From Rubrivivax sp. SCN 71-131 (GTDB lineage Bacteria; Pseudomonadota; Gammaproteobacteria; Burkholderiales; Burkholderiaceae_C), in contig MEFD01000013.1 in assembly GCA_001724995.1 (NCBI GenBank), positions 1-64,000 of the forward strand: 64,000 bases of DNA, given 5' to 3'. Made by a program: the position numbers and the translations under genes. The notes below the pieces were generated by a model, which searched no databases, was not told the origin of the DNA, and saw only the letters and a program-made list of their open reading frames with translations. Every line of letters starts with the position of its first letter. The stretch's first letter is position 1. Shown one piece after another: positions 56,527 to 64,000 of the stretch.

Positions 56527-57180
56527 TCAATCGGGCATCGAGAGCTGCTTGACGAGCGTGCGGCCGTCGGGCTTGTCCTGGTAGCGGACGAAGCCCAGCA
56601 GCGGGATCTCGGCGAGGTAGTCCTTGAGCGTGCCCACGGTTTCGGAGATGCACATCATGTCGCGCTCCATCTCGTTGGCCACCCAGCCCGCGATCGGCAG
56701 GCCGCGCGCCCTGATGGCCTCGACCGTCAGCAGCGTGTGGCTCAGGCAGCCCTGGCGCAGCCCGACGACGACGAGCACCGGCAGCGCCAGCAGCTTGGCC
56801 ATGTCGGCGCCGGTCTGCGTGTCGTTGAGCGGCGCGCAGAAGCCGCCGATGCCCTCGACGATCACCAGATCGGCGCGACCGCGCACCTCGTCGAAGCAGT
56901 ACTTGATGTGGTCGAGGTCGATGGTCTGCTCGACCCCCTTGGCGGCGATGTTGGGCGCCACCGGCTCGTCGAACTTGTAGGGGTTGAGGTAGTGCCGCGG
57001 CGCCTCCACGTTGCTGGCCTCGACCAGCCGCTCGATGTCGTCGCCGCTGCCGGCCACCACCGGCTTCATGCCCAGGACCTTCATGTCCCACGACTGCGCC
57101 GCGGTGTACAGGAAGCCGGTGGCAATCAGCGACTTGCCGACCTCGAGGTCGGTCCCGGTCAGGAAGTAGGCTTGCCTCAT
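56527..57180 (-). CDS. bioD: Dethiobiotin synthetase
   Basis: A 217-aa P-loop enzyme that closes the ureido ring of dethiobiotin with CO2 and ATP. The P-loop is GTDLEVGKS where GTDTEVGKT is usual, and the carbamate region VEGIGGFCAPLNDTQTGADMAKLLALPVLVVVGLRQGCLSH is recognisable by parts (VEGIGGFCAPL, ADMAKLLALPV). The ATG at 57180 follows AAGGAG. It is not adjacent to bioA, bioF or bioB. The Thr-to-Leu change lies just outside the Lys/Ser core, so activity is plausible; a paralogous function cannot be excluded. Confidence 0.85.
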   Translation of the reverse strand: MRQAYFLTGTDLEVGKSLIATGFLYTAAQSWDMKVLGMKPVVAGSGDDIERLVEASNVEAPRHYLNPYKFDEPVAPNIAAKGVEQTIDLDHIKYCFDEVRGRADLVIVEGIGGFCAPLNDTQTGADMAKLLALPVLVVVGLRQGCLSHTLLTVEAIRARGLPIAGWVANEMERDMMCISETVGTLKDYLAEIPLLGFVRYQDKPDGRTLVKQLSMPD

Positions 57181-57265
57181 CTCGGTTGCTCCTTGGTTGC
57201 ATTCGTTCGACGCACGAGCGCATTCTGTGGCGCTGCCGGTGCGATGGGCAAGCATGCCCCTGCGC

Positions 57266-57295
57266 GTGACCCCGTAGTGTCCGGGATGCTAGAAT
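57266..57295 (+). promoter_or_regulatory. Promoter with extended -10 and long leader for infA
   Basis: TGCTAGAAT gives an extended -10 (TAGAAT at 57290-57295) with GTGACC (57266-57271) at 18 bp. The predicted leader to the infA ATG is about 270 nt, within the 393-bp region 57181-57573 that otherwise has no gene. Long structured leaders are known in cold-induced genes. Confidence 0.5.
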
Positions 57296-57573
57296 CCGCG
57301 GCTTGATCCTGGTCGAAGCACGGGCTTCGTCCGCTCCCGTCACCCGGGTCATGCATCGAGATCGTCGGTCGATCTCCCTTCCTGACCAGGCCCCTGGGCG
57401 GCCCGGCAGGAAGCCCCACCCGATCCGGTCCATTCCCGTGCGCAGCGAACGCCCCTGCCGGCAACGCTGCCGCGCAGCGTTCATCCACCGCGTGCGTGCC
57501 TGCGTGCACACACGACGAGGCCGTGCGGCAGAGCCCGAACCTCATCGACCCAACCGAACCCGGAGCGAATGCC

Positions 57574-57834
57574 ATGGCCAAGGAAGAACTCATCGAGATG
57601 CGCGGCGTCGTCAACGAAGTGCTGCCCGACTCGCGCTTTCGCGTCACCCTGGACAACGGCCACGAGCTCGTCGCCTACGCCGGCGGCAAGATGCGCAAGA
57701 ACCACATCCGCGTGCTCGCCGGCGACAACGTGTCGCTGGAGCTCTCGCCCTACGACCTGAGCAAGGGCCGCATCACCTTCCGCCACCTCGAGCGGCGCGG
57801 CCCGCCCACGGCGCCGACCGGCTCGCGTCGCTGA
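57574..57834 (+). CDS. infA: Translation initiation factor IF-1 (extended paralogue)
   Basis: An 86-aa OB-fold protein: [22 protein letters not shown] starts as all IF-1 proteins do, with [19 protein letters not shown] and [14 protein letters not shown]. It binds the ribosomal A site during initiation. The C-terminus carries an extra 14 residues ([15 protein letters not shown] end) beyond the 72-aa standard. Beta-proteobacteria commonly have a second, longer IF-1 outside the ribosomal operon. GGAGCG precedes the ATG. The cold-shock gene follows 116 bp downstream. Confidence 0.93.
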   Translation: MAKEELIEMRGVVNEVLPDSRFRVTLDNGHELVAYAGGKMRKNHIRVLAGDNVSLELSPYDLSKGRITFRHLERRGPPTAPTGSRR

Positions 57835-57950
57835 GCACGTCCGGCCACCCCACGAGAATCCCCGAATCCGGCCTCCCTTTTTCGAGGCTGCCCACCCGCA
57901 TCGGCAACTGCCGGAGCAATTCCCCATCGCATAGCGCAAGGACAAACGAC

Positions 57951-58160
57951 ATGACGACCGAAACCGGAACCGTGAAATGGTTCAACGAAAGCAAGGGCTT
58001 CGGCTTCATTGCACCCGACAACGGCGGCAAGGATCTCTTCGCCCACTTCAAGGAAATCCAGGGCACCGGGTTCAAGACCCTGACCGAGAACCAGCGCGTC
58101 GAGTTCGAAGTCGTGCAAGGCCAGAAGGGTCCGCAGGCCTCGCGCATCCGCGCGATCTGA
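57951..58160 (+). CDS. cspA: CspA-family cold-shock protein
   Basis: A 69-aa single cold-shock domain. RNP1 is KGFGFI (15-20) and RNP2 is DLFAHF (28-33). It binds single-stranded RNA and acts as an RNA chaperone. CAAGGA lies 8 bp before the ATG. It follows infA in the same direction; whether they share one transcript is not shown, though the pairing suggests joint use in translation at low temperature. Confidence 0.95.
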   Translation: MTTETGTVKWFNESKGFGFIAPDNGGKDLFAHFKEIQGTGFKTLTENQRVEFEVVQGQKGPQASRIRAI

Positions 58161-58166
58161 ACACCC

Positions 58167-58195
58167 CCGCAGGCGAGGGTTGGCCCCGCCTGCGG
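58167..58195 (+). terminator. Hairpin after cspA
   Basis: CCGCAGGCG (58167-58175) pairs with CGCCTGCGG (58187-58195) over an 11-nt loop, starting 7 nt after the stop. There is no T-tract, so it would be a stabilising 3' hairpin or a Rho-assisted stop. Confidence 0.55.
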
Positions 58196-58230
58196 CCGAA
58201 CCGGGCGCTGCGGCGCCCCATCCCACTTCA

Positions 58231-58281
58231 GCAAGCCGCCCTGCGCCGCCACGCCTTCCGCGGCGACGCAGGGCGGCTTGC
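58231..58281. repeat. Perfect 15-bp inverted repeat
   Basis: GCAAGCCGCCCTGCG (58231-58245) is exactly complementary to 58267-58281, with a 21-nt loop. It is the strongest stem in the 349-bp region 58161-58509, which holds no recognisable gene. It may end transcripts from cspA or be a dispersed palindromic element. Confidence 0.8.
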
Positions 58282-58509
58282 CGGCTGCGTGGCCGAAGGG
58301 CGCGGGGGCGCATGCCCGCACCAAGTGCGGGTGTGCCATCGTCAGCGCGAGCCGCGATGATGGCGCAATCTGCCATGTGGCGCTCGTTGCGCTGGGTTAC
58401 ATTGCGAGGGCCACGCTCGTCGCGACAGCGCCGGCGTGACGGAACACCCGCCAAGGGGATGGGTGCGGGCCAAGCGGCTCGAAACGGCAACGGCGAAGGG
58501 GAGGCTTCG

Positions 58510-58920
58510 ATGGCCAACGACAACTCCTCTCTCGAGGCATGGCGGCCGCAGGCGCTCGCCGTGCTGCGCATCGTCACCGCCTTCCTCTTCATCCCGCACG
58601 GCACCGCCAAGCTGTTCGGCGTGCCGCATCAGGCCATGTTCGACGGGCTGCAGCTCATGTCGTTGATGGGCCTGGCCGGCGTGCTGGAGGTGTTCGGCGG
58701 CCTGCTGATCCTGATCGGCCTGTTCACCCGGCCGGTGGCGTTCGTGCTCTGCGGCTTCACTGCCGTTGCGTACTTCATGGCGCATGCGAGCCAGGGCAAT
58801 GCGCTGCTGCCGATGCTCAATCAAGGCGAGGTTGCGGTGCTGTACTGCTTCGTCTTCCTCTACCTGGTGTTTGCCGGCGGCGGTGCCTGGAGCGTAGACG
58901 CGGCGCGCGCTCGCCGCTAG
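58510..58920 (+). CDS. DoxX family membrane protein
   Basis: A 136-aa protein with four membrane helices. RIVTAFLFIPHGTAKLFG and GLAGVLEVFGGLLILIGLFTRPVA are the family core. DoxX-type proteins are linked to redox and thiol stress in some bacteria, without a settled general function. The ATG at 58510 follows GAGG. It is monocistronic by position. Confidence 0.88.
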   Translation: MANDNSSLEAWRPQALAVLRIVTAFLFIPHGTAKLFGVPHQAMFDGLQLMSLMGLAGVLEVFGGLLILIGLFTRPVAFVLCGFTAVAYFMAHASQGNALLPMLNQGEVAVLYCFVFLYLVFAGGGAWSVDAARARR

Positions 58921-58987
58921 GCGCCGGAGACCGCGAAGCCCCGTACGGACCGAGGCGCACCCCATCCAGCACATGCACTCGTCGCCC

Positions 58988-59080
58988 ATGAGGCCCTGGC
59001 TGACCCTGCCCTCGTCGCTGGTGCTCGCCGGCGCGGGGCGGCCACGGCAAGCTGTCGCTCGAGGAGTTCTCGCGCGCTGA
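58988..59080 (+). other. Possible frameshifted gene tail
   Basis: One frame reads WLTLPSSLVLAGAG and another continues HGKLSLEEFSRA, which together resemble the end of a small membrane protein broken by one base. There is no start region. The 189-bp gap 58921-59109 holds nothing else. Confidence 0.2.
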
Positions 59081-59109
59081 CCGTGCGCCTGCGGTTCGCT
59101 CGTCGGGGC

Positions 59110-60361
59110 TCAGCGGTCGTCGGCGGTCCCGCCTCCCAGGGCCTGGTAGAGCGCGGCGCTGTCGGCGAGCCGCTGCGCCTGCGCGGTGATCAGGCTCATC
59201 GCCTGGCGCTGCGCCTGCTGCCGCGCCAGCAACCCCTGGACGTAGCTGGCGCTGCCGAGCGCGTACTGGCGCTCGATGGAGGCCAGAGAAGTGTGCGCCG
59301 CCGCGTCGGCAGCGGCCAGCGCGGCCAGTGCCTGGGCATCGTGATCGAGCGCACGCAGTGCATCGGCGACGTCGCGCAGGGCGTCGAGCACGACGCCCTG
59401 GTAGTGGGCCGCCGCGGCGTCGAGTGTCGCCAGCGACGCCCGCTTCTCGGCCGGCAGCCCGGCATCGAACAGCGGCTGGGTCAGTTGCGCCAGCACGCTC
59501 CACACACCCGCCGCGCCTCCGAACAGTGCCCCGGTGGTCAGTGCCTGCGAGCCCAGGCTGGCGCTGAGCTCGATCTGCGGGTAGAGCCTCGCCACCGCCA
59601 CGCCGTAGTCGGCGTTGGCTGCGTGCAGCAGGGCCTCGGCCGCCTGGATGTCGGGGCGCTGGTGCACCAGTGCCGACGGCAGCACCAGCGGCAGATCGTT
59701 GGGCAGGCTGAATTCGGCCAGCCTGAAATCGGGCATCGACGCCGCCCCGGGCGCCTGCCCGGCGAGGGTGGCCAGCAGATGCCAGCTCGTGGCGCCGCTG
59801 GTCCGTGCGGGCGGCCAGCGCCTGCAGCGCACGGCGGTTGCTGCCGGCCGGATCGAGCCGGTAGTGCACGCCGATGCCGACTTGGTAGGCGCTGAATTCG
59901 CGCGCCTCGCCACTCTGGCCCTGCAGGCTCGGATTCATGCGCTGACGCTGCGCGCCGGCGACGGCATCGACGCGCGGACAGCGCGTCGATCCGGTCCGGG
60001 CCGTCTCGATCGCCTGCGCCTGCCGCAGCGTGGCCGCGACCGACGCCAGCGTCGGGCTGGCCTCGAACGCCTGCGCGATCCAGGCATCCAGCCGCGCGGC
60101 GCCGAGGCCTCGCCACCACTGGGCGTCGACCTCCGATGTCGCGCCGAAGCGCTGCGCCTGTCCAAGTGGCGTCGCGGCCGACGCCGTGTGCGCAGGCAAC
60201 GGCGCCCGCGTATACCCCGCCACGCCCGGCGGCGCGGGCCTTTCGAAGTCGGGACCTACGGCACAACCGGCCAGCACGGCGACAAGCATCGACGCGACGA
60301 TCGCACGGGAAGGCGGCTGCATGCGCTGCGCGAGTCGCCTTCGCTCGTTCTGGCCGTTCAT
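59110..60361 (-). pseudogene. TolC/NodT-type outer-membrane efflux protein, frameshifted
   Basis: The N-terminal part is a lipoprotein of the RND/NodT outer-membrane factor family (lipobox LAGC, AVGPDFERPAPP, FSAYQVGIGVHYRLDPAGSN). The frame is lost near 59780-59790. The C-terminal half (HLLATLAGQAPGAA, LVHQRPDIQAAEALLHAANADYG, GGGTADDR at the end) continues in another frame to 59110. About 80 residues of the helical barrel between RRHELA and HLLATL are missing relative to intact relatives, so a deletion of about 240 bp plus frameshift is inferred. It overlaps the ABC ATPase gene by 4 nt and closes the export operon. Confidence 0.8.
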
Positions 60362-61068
60362 CCGAAACCTCGCCCTTCACCGACCTCCTCGTGGGTCACG
60401 CCATCACGGATGTGATAGATGCGTTTGAACGTCGGAATGATCTTTTCGTCGTGGGTGACGACGATGATGGCCGTCTCGAAGCGCCGGGCCATGTCGTTGA
60501 GGATGCGGATCACGGCCATGGCGCGCTCGGAATCCAGCGGCGCAGTGGGTTCGTCGGCCAGGATCACCGGGGGGCGGTTCACCAGGCCGCGGGCAATCGC
60601 CACGCGCTGCTGCTCGCCGCCCGACAGTTGCGAGGGCATGGCCTGCGCGCGGTGGGCCACATCCAGCGCCGTGAGCAGTTCGAGCGCACGGCGCCTCGAC
60701 TCGTCGTTGGGCAAGCCCGCGAGCATGGGCAGCAGCGCCACGTTGTCGGTCGCGTCCAGGAACGGGATGAGATACGGTGCCTGGAAGACGAAGCCGATCT
60801 GGTCGCGGCGCAGGGCGCGCAGGTCGCGCGCCTTCCAGCCGTCGTCGTAGATCACCTTGTCGTCGAGCACCATGCGCCCGGCCGTGGGGTCGATCACCGC
60901 GCCCAGGCACTTGAGCAGCGTGCTCTTGCCCGAGCCCGACGGACCGATCAGCCCGACCACCTCGCCCGGGGCCACCTGCAGGTTCACGTCCTTCAACGCG
61001 AGCACGGCGGTGTCTCCCTGGCCGAAGCGCTTGCTCAGCCGTTCGATGCGGATGCCTCGTGCAGCCAT
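60358..61068 (-). CDS. ABC transporter ATPase (MacB/LolD-like)
   Basis: A 236-aa ATPase: Walker A GPSGSGKST (42-50), Q-loop FVFQAPYLIPF, signature LSGGEQQR (148-155), Walker B ILADEP (169-174) and the H-loop VVTHDE. It belongs to the group that pairs with FtsX-type permeases and does mechanotransmission or export rather than uptake. It lies 4 bp from the permease gene stop and overlaps the TolC gene. Confidence 0.93.
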   Translation of the reverse strand: MAARGIRIERLSKRFGQGDTAVLALKDVNLQVAPGEVVGLIGPSGSGKSTLLKCLGAVIDPTAGRMVLDDKVIYDDGWKARDLRALRRDQIGFVFQAPYLIPFLDATDNVALLPMLAGLPNDESRRRALELLTALDVAHRAQAMPSQLSGGEQQRVAIARGLVNRPPVILADEPTAPLDSERAMAVIRILNDMARRFETAIIVVTHDEKIIPTFKRIYHIRDGVTHEEVGEGRGFG

Positions 61069-61072
61069 CGCC

Positions 61073-62272
61073 TCACCCGATCGCGGCGGCCGGATCGACC
61101 CGCAGCGCCATGCGGATGGCGATCAGGCTGGCCAGTACGCAGATCGCGAGCACGGCGAAGAAGCCCAGCACCGAGTCGATCGGCACCAGCAGCACATGCT
61201 TGGGGAACATCGGCGCGGCGAAGGTGGCGGTGATCCTGCCGACGACGAAGCCGATCACCCCCAGCACCAGCGACTGCTGCAGGATCATCCCGGCGATGGT
61301 GCGGTTGCGCGTACCGAGGAGCTTGAGCACCGCGATCTCGCGGATCTTGTCCATCGTCAGCGTGTAGATGATGAAGGCGACGATGGCCGCGCTGACCAGC
61401 GCGAGGATCATCAGGAACATGCCGATCTGCCGCGCCGAGGTGGCGATCAGCTTGCCGACCAGGATGCCCTCCATCTGCGTGCGCTCGTACACCGTGAACC
61501 GCTTCCAGCGACGGATCGGCTCGGCCACCTCCGGCGGGCCGAACCCGGGGCGGATGCGCACCAGCACCGCATTCACCGAGCTGTTGCCGGTCTGCGAGGC
61601 GATCACCGCGTCGAGCAGCCCCGGCACGCCGGGGCGGTTGAAGGCCGGGTTGGCCTCGGTGCGGCGGCGCTGCATCAGGATGGCGTCGTTGTCCTTGAGG
61701 AACTGCGCCTCCTGGGCGTCCTTGAGCGGGATGAAGACCATCGGGTCGCCGCTGGAGGACACCATGCGTCGGGTCAGTCCGACCACGCGGTAACCGTTGC
61801 GGCGGATCTGCAGCTCGTCGCCGAGGCGGGCGCCCGAGGCGATGTCCGCGACCGCCTCGTAGTGGCCGCGGGTGATGTGGCGCCCGGCCAGGAGGTGCGA
61901 AGGCCAGCCCGGCGTCCCCGGCTCGCCGGCGGCGATGCCGACCACCATCGCCCGCACGTCCTGGTCGCCCCGGCCGACCTGCATGGTGAGGTAGGTGACG
62001 TTCGCCGCCTGCGCCACGCCCGGCATGGCACGGATGCTGCGCCAGAGGTCGTCGGGCACGCTGGACGCCTCGGCGTAGGGGCCGAGGGTGTTCTTCTGCA
62101 CGACCCAGAGATCGGCGCCGCTGTTGTCCAGCAGCACCTTGCCGTCGTCCACCATGCCGCGGTACAGGCCGGCCATGGTCAGCGTCACGCCGATCAGCAG
62201 GCCCAGACCGACCCCGGTGAAGACGAACTTGCCCCAGGCGTGCAGGATGTCGCGCCCGGCCAGGCTGATCAT
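61073..62272 (-). CDS. FtsX/DevC-type ABC permease
   Basis: A 399-aa permease with an N-terminal membrane helix (about 12-32), a periplasmic MacB-like domain (about 40-265) and three C-terminal helices. LKLLGTRNRTIAGMILQQSL is the coupling-helix region of FtsX-like permeases. It is DevC-like in size. It overlaps the HlyD gene by 4 nt. Confidence 0.9.
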   Translation of the reverse strand: MISLAGRDILHAWGKFVFTGVGLGLLIGVTLTMAGLYRGMVDDGKVLLDNSGADLWVVQKNTLGPYAEASSVPDDLWRSIRAMPGVAQAANVTYLTMQVGRGDQDVRAMVVGIAAGEPGTPGWPSHLLAGRHITRGHYEAVADIASGARLGDELQIRRNGYRVVGLTRRMVSSSGDPMVFIPLKDAQEAQFLKDNDAILMQRRRTEANPAFNRPGVPGLLDAVIASQTGNSSVNAVLVRIRPGFGPPEVAEPIRRWKRFTVYERTQMEGILVGKLIATSARQIGMFLMILALVSAAIVAFIIYTLTMDKIREIAVLKLLGTRNRTIAGMILQQSLVLGVIGFVVGRITATFAAPMFPKHVLLVPIDSVLGFFAVLAICVLASLIAIRMALRVDPAAAIG

Positions 62273-63420
62273 CGCGACGCCCCGGGCAGTCGCTCGACCA
62301 CGCGGATGCGGCTGCGGTCGGTGATCGGCTTCTCGCTGTAGACGACGAAGCGGTCACCCGCGGCGAGCCCGCTGCGCAACTGCACCAGGCCGTCGAGATC
62401 GGAGCGGCCGAGCTCCACCGGCGCGAACGACAGATCGTTGCCGACGAGCTTCCACACGCCGCGCCGGCCATCGACCGTGCGCAGGGCGGCGTTCGGAATC
62501 GTCGGCGCGGCGGCAAGTTCCGGCAGGTGCACGGTGACCTCCGCCAGTTCGCCCACCGGCGGCAAGGGCGAGAGCGGCGCGTCGAAGACGAGCTTGGCCA
62601 GCGTCTCTTCCGTCACCGCGTCGGCCCGCGGGTCGATGCGCAGCACGCGGCCCGGCCGACTCTCGCCCCGCCACGAGCGCAGCACGATGCGGGCGGGCAG
62701 GCCCGCCACCAGCCCGCCGGCACTGATCTGGTCGAAGCGCGTGTCCACCCACAGGCTCGCCGGGTCGATCAGCTCCACCACAGCCTGGCCCGCGACCACG
62801 GTGCTGCCCGGATCCACGTGGCGTTCGGTGACGAGGCCGGCCACGGGGGCCACCAGCGTGAGGTGGCGGCGCTGCGCGCGCAGCGCCTGCAGTTCGGCGC
62901 GCAGGCGGTTCACGTCCGCGCGGGCGGCCTCCAGCGCGGCGTCACTCAGCGCCAGTTCCTGTCGCTTGACGGCAGCACTTTCCTCACTGGTGCCGCGCAC
63001 GGCCAGAAGCTCTTCGTAGCGCCGGGCCTGCGTCTGCGCAAAAGCGTGGCCGACGTCGGCCTGCCGCAAGGCGGCCTCGGCGCGGCCGATCGCGGCCTGC
63101 TGCGCGTTGATGCGCTCGTCCAGGTCCACCGGGTCCATTTCGCCCAGCAGCTGACCGGCGGTGACGGCATCGCCCACATGCACGGCCAGCCGCTTCACCC
63201 GTGCGGCGGTGGTCGGTCCGACCTTGTACGTGTAGCGCGCCTGCACGGTGCCGATGCCGGCCAGCGCAGGGGCGATCGTGCGCGACTGCGCGGTGTCCGT
63301 GGTCACGGCGATCGGCGCCAGCGGCCCCGAGGTCGCGGCGACATAGACCAGGAGCACGAGGACCGGCACGGCGATGGCGACGAGCGCCAGGGTGCGCCGC
63401 TGCAGGCGCGGGAGCCTCAT
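62269..63420 (-). CDS. HlyD/DevB-type periplasmic adaptor
   Basis: A 383-aa adaptor with an N-terminal anchor (about 10-30), lipoyl half-motifs (YKVGPTTAARVKRLAVHVGDAVTAGQ region and LVAPVAGLVTERHVDPGSTV), and a coiled-coil hairpin (about 100-175). It would link the inner-membrane permease to the TolC protein. It overlaps TetR by 4 nt upstream and the permease by 4 nt downstream. Confidence 0.92.
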   Translation of the reverse strand: MRLPRLQRRTLALVAIAVPVLVLLVYVAATSGPLAPIAVTTDTAQSRTIAPALAGIGTVQARYTYKVGPTTAARVKRLAVHVGDAVTAGQLLGEMDPVDLDERINAQQAAIGRAEAALRQADVGHAFAQTQARRYEELLAVRGTSEESAAVKRQELALSDAALEAARADVNRLRAELQALRAQRRHLTLVAPVAGLVTERHVDPGSTVVAGQAVVELIDPASLWVDTRFDQISAGGLVAGLPARIVLRSWRGESRPGRVLRIDPRADAVTEETLAKLVFDAPLSPLPPVGELAEVTVHLPELAAAPTIPNAALRTVDGRRGVWKLVGNDLSFAPVELGRSDLDGLVQLRSGLAAGDRFVVYSEKPITDRSRIRVVERLPGASR

Positions 63421-63734
63421 CGCGCGCCCCCGGTGCCGATGAACAGCACGGCGGCGGCCTCCCCAACCAGCGCCGGAAGCGGCGACGCCGCCCCTGCCGC
63501 CGCCTTGTCCACCCGGGCCAGCAGCCGCTGCGTGACCCAGGACATGATCGCCTCGAGGATGGCGTCCTTGCTCGGGAAATGCCGGAACAGCGCGCCCTGC
63601 GTGAGCCCCATGCGCTGCGCGATGGCGGTGGTGGTGATGTCGCTCGGGTTCTGCTCAGCCGCGAGGGCCACCACGGCTTCGACGGTGACCGCGCGCCGCT
63701 CGTCGGCCGCGAGATGCTTGGCGTGTGCAGTCAT
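63417..63734 (-). CDS. TetR-family regulator, C-terminally shortened
   Basis: A 105-aa protein. The DNA-binding domain is normal (ITTTAIAQRMGLTQGALFRHFPSKDAILEAIM). Only about 45 residues follow, ending EAAAVLFIGTGGAR, whereas TetR proteins are about 190-200 aa. The LFIG piece resembles the late ligand-domain segment LFIGxxQGLVMQ, so an internal part appears lost. It could still bind DNA but probably cannot sense a ligand. ATG at 63734 was chosen because it precedes the helix-turn-helix by 20 residues. Confidence 0.75.
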   Translation of the reverse strand: MTAHAKHLAADERRAVTVEAVVALAAEQNPSDITTTAIAQRMGLTQGALFRHFPSKDAILEAIMSWVTQRLLARVDKAAAGAASPLPALVGEAAAVLFIGTGGAR

Positions 63735-64000
63735 CGTCCACCACGAAAGTAAGTAACCTATTGCAATCGTACCGCCAATACCGAGGTTGGCAAGGGATGC
63801 ACCGAAAGGCGGCATCGCGAAGCAGGGTGAGCACATCACGCTCTGGCGGGGGCGCTTCGGTGACACGCCTGCCGCGCGCGGTTCCAGGGCCACATCGTGA
63901 CGCCGGAATCGGGGTTACTCCCGCCCTCGGTTCGAGGGGAAAGGTCTTGCTACGTCGGTCGAGCGAAGGCTGATATTGGCCGCTCCTCACAGCTCTTCCA
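63735..64000. other. End region upstream of the tetR operon, no gene seen
   Basis: An AT-rich patch (about 63741-63775) with AAGTAAGTAACCT (63747-63759) is the likely operator/promoter of the tetR-led operon. From 63780 to the window end no coding region with family character was recognised on either strand. Confidence 0.4.

Noticed and set aside
63780..64000. Coding sequence at the window end
   Set aside because: Short frames on both strands lack start signals and family motifs.

Overview
The window is very GC-rich double-stranded DNA with tightly packed genes, many 4-nt ATGA/GTGA start-stop overlaps, TACAAT/TAGAAT-type -10 boxes, PEP-CTERM proteins with the TPR lipoprotein PrsT, and the aerobic benzoyl-CoA (box) pathway. 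Together these point to a betaproteobacterium of the order Burkholderiales, probably the Rubrivivax/Leptothrix/Piscinibacter neighbourhood. This placement is inferred from gene content and not from a marker phylogeny. No rRNA, tRNA, CRISPR array, intact transposase or phage gene was recognised.

Layout. 0-3.3 kb: aldo/keto reductase, mercaptopyruvate sulfurtransferase and a DUF1615 lipoprotein. 3.4-13.4 kb: the most unusual accessory block. It holds a 967-aa protein combining a peptidoglycan-binding-like domain, a GH19-type lysozyme/chitinase domain, a papain-like protease and a serine alpha/beta hydrolase, followed by a three-gene two-partner-secretion operon (TpsB transporter, secreted TPR-CHAT protease, TpsA exoprotein). 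13.4-18.1 kb: fumarylacetoacetase, then a CbpA-CbpM-FtsH proteostasis operon behind a sigma-32-like promoter. 18.1-23.9 kb: a ThDP enzyme, PrsT, and a THxN-type PEP-CTERM protein behind a consensus sigma-54 promoter. 23.9-29 kb: two acyl-CoA synthetases and an aldehyde dehydrogenase. 29-32.2 kb: a RES/MbcA-like toxin-antitoxin pair, a Tag-like glycosylase and a frameshifted glucokinase. 32.2-39.7 kb: a TRIC-like channel, a DyP peroxidase fused to two CDGSH iron-sulfur domains, DUF924, PutA and a second PEP-CTERM protein, again behind a sigma-54-like site. 39.7-45.6 kb: boxB, boxC, benzoate-CoA ligase and a hydrolase around a shared divergent promoter. 45.6-51.5 kb: Rnk and an N-acetylglucosamine/cell-wall amino-sugar operon (nagK, nagA, truncated SIS gene, nagZ). 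51.6-58.9 kb: an RDD/ClpP-like membrane protein, DUF4124, MFS, ddh, bioD, infA-cspA and DoxX. 59-64 kb: a TetR/HlyD/ABC/TolC export operon.

Three candidates stand out as possibly undescribed systems: the TpsB-CHAT-TpsA operon beside the multi-hydrolase fusion, the DyP-CDGSH fusion, and the heat-shock-like CbpA-CbpM-FtsH operon. A second theme is damage. Glucokinase, the SIS gene, TolC and TetR all look internally deleted, two of them out of frame, and the SIS gene carries a perfect 47-bp inverted copy of a nagA segment. This is either real gene decay or repeated assembly error, and raw reads would decide.
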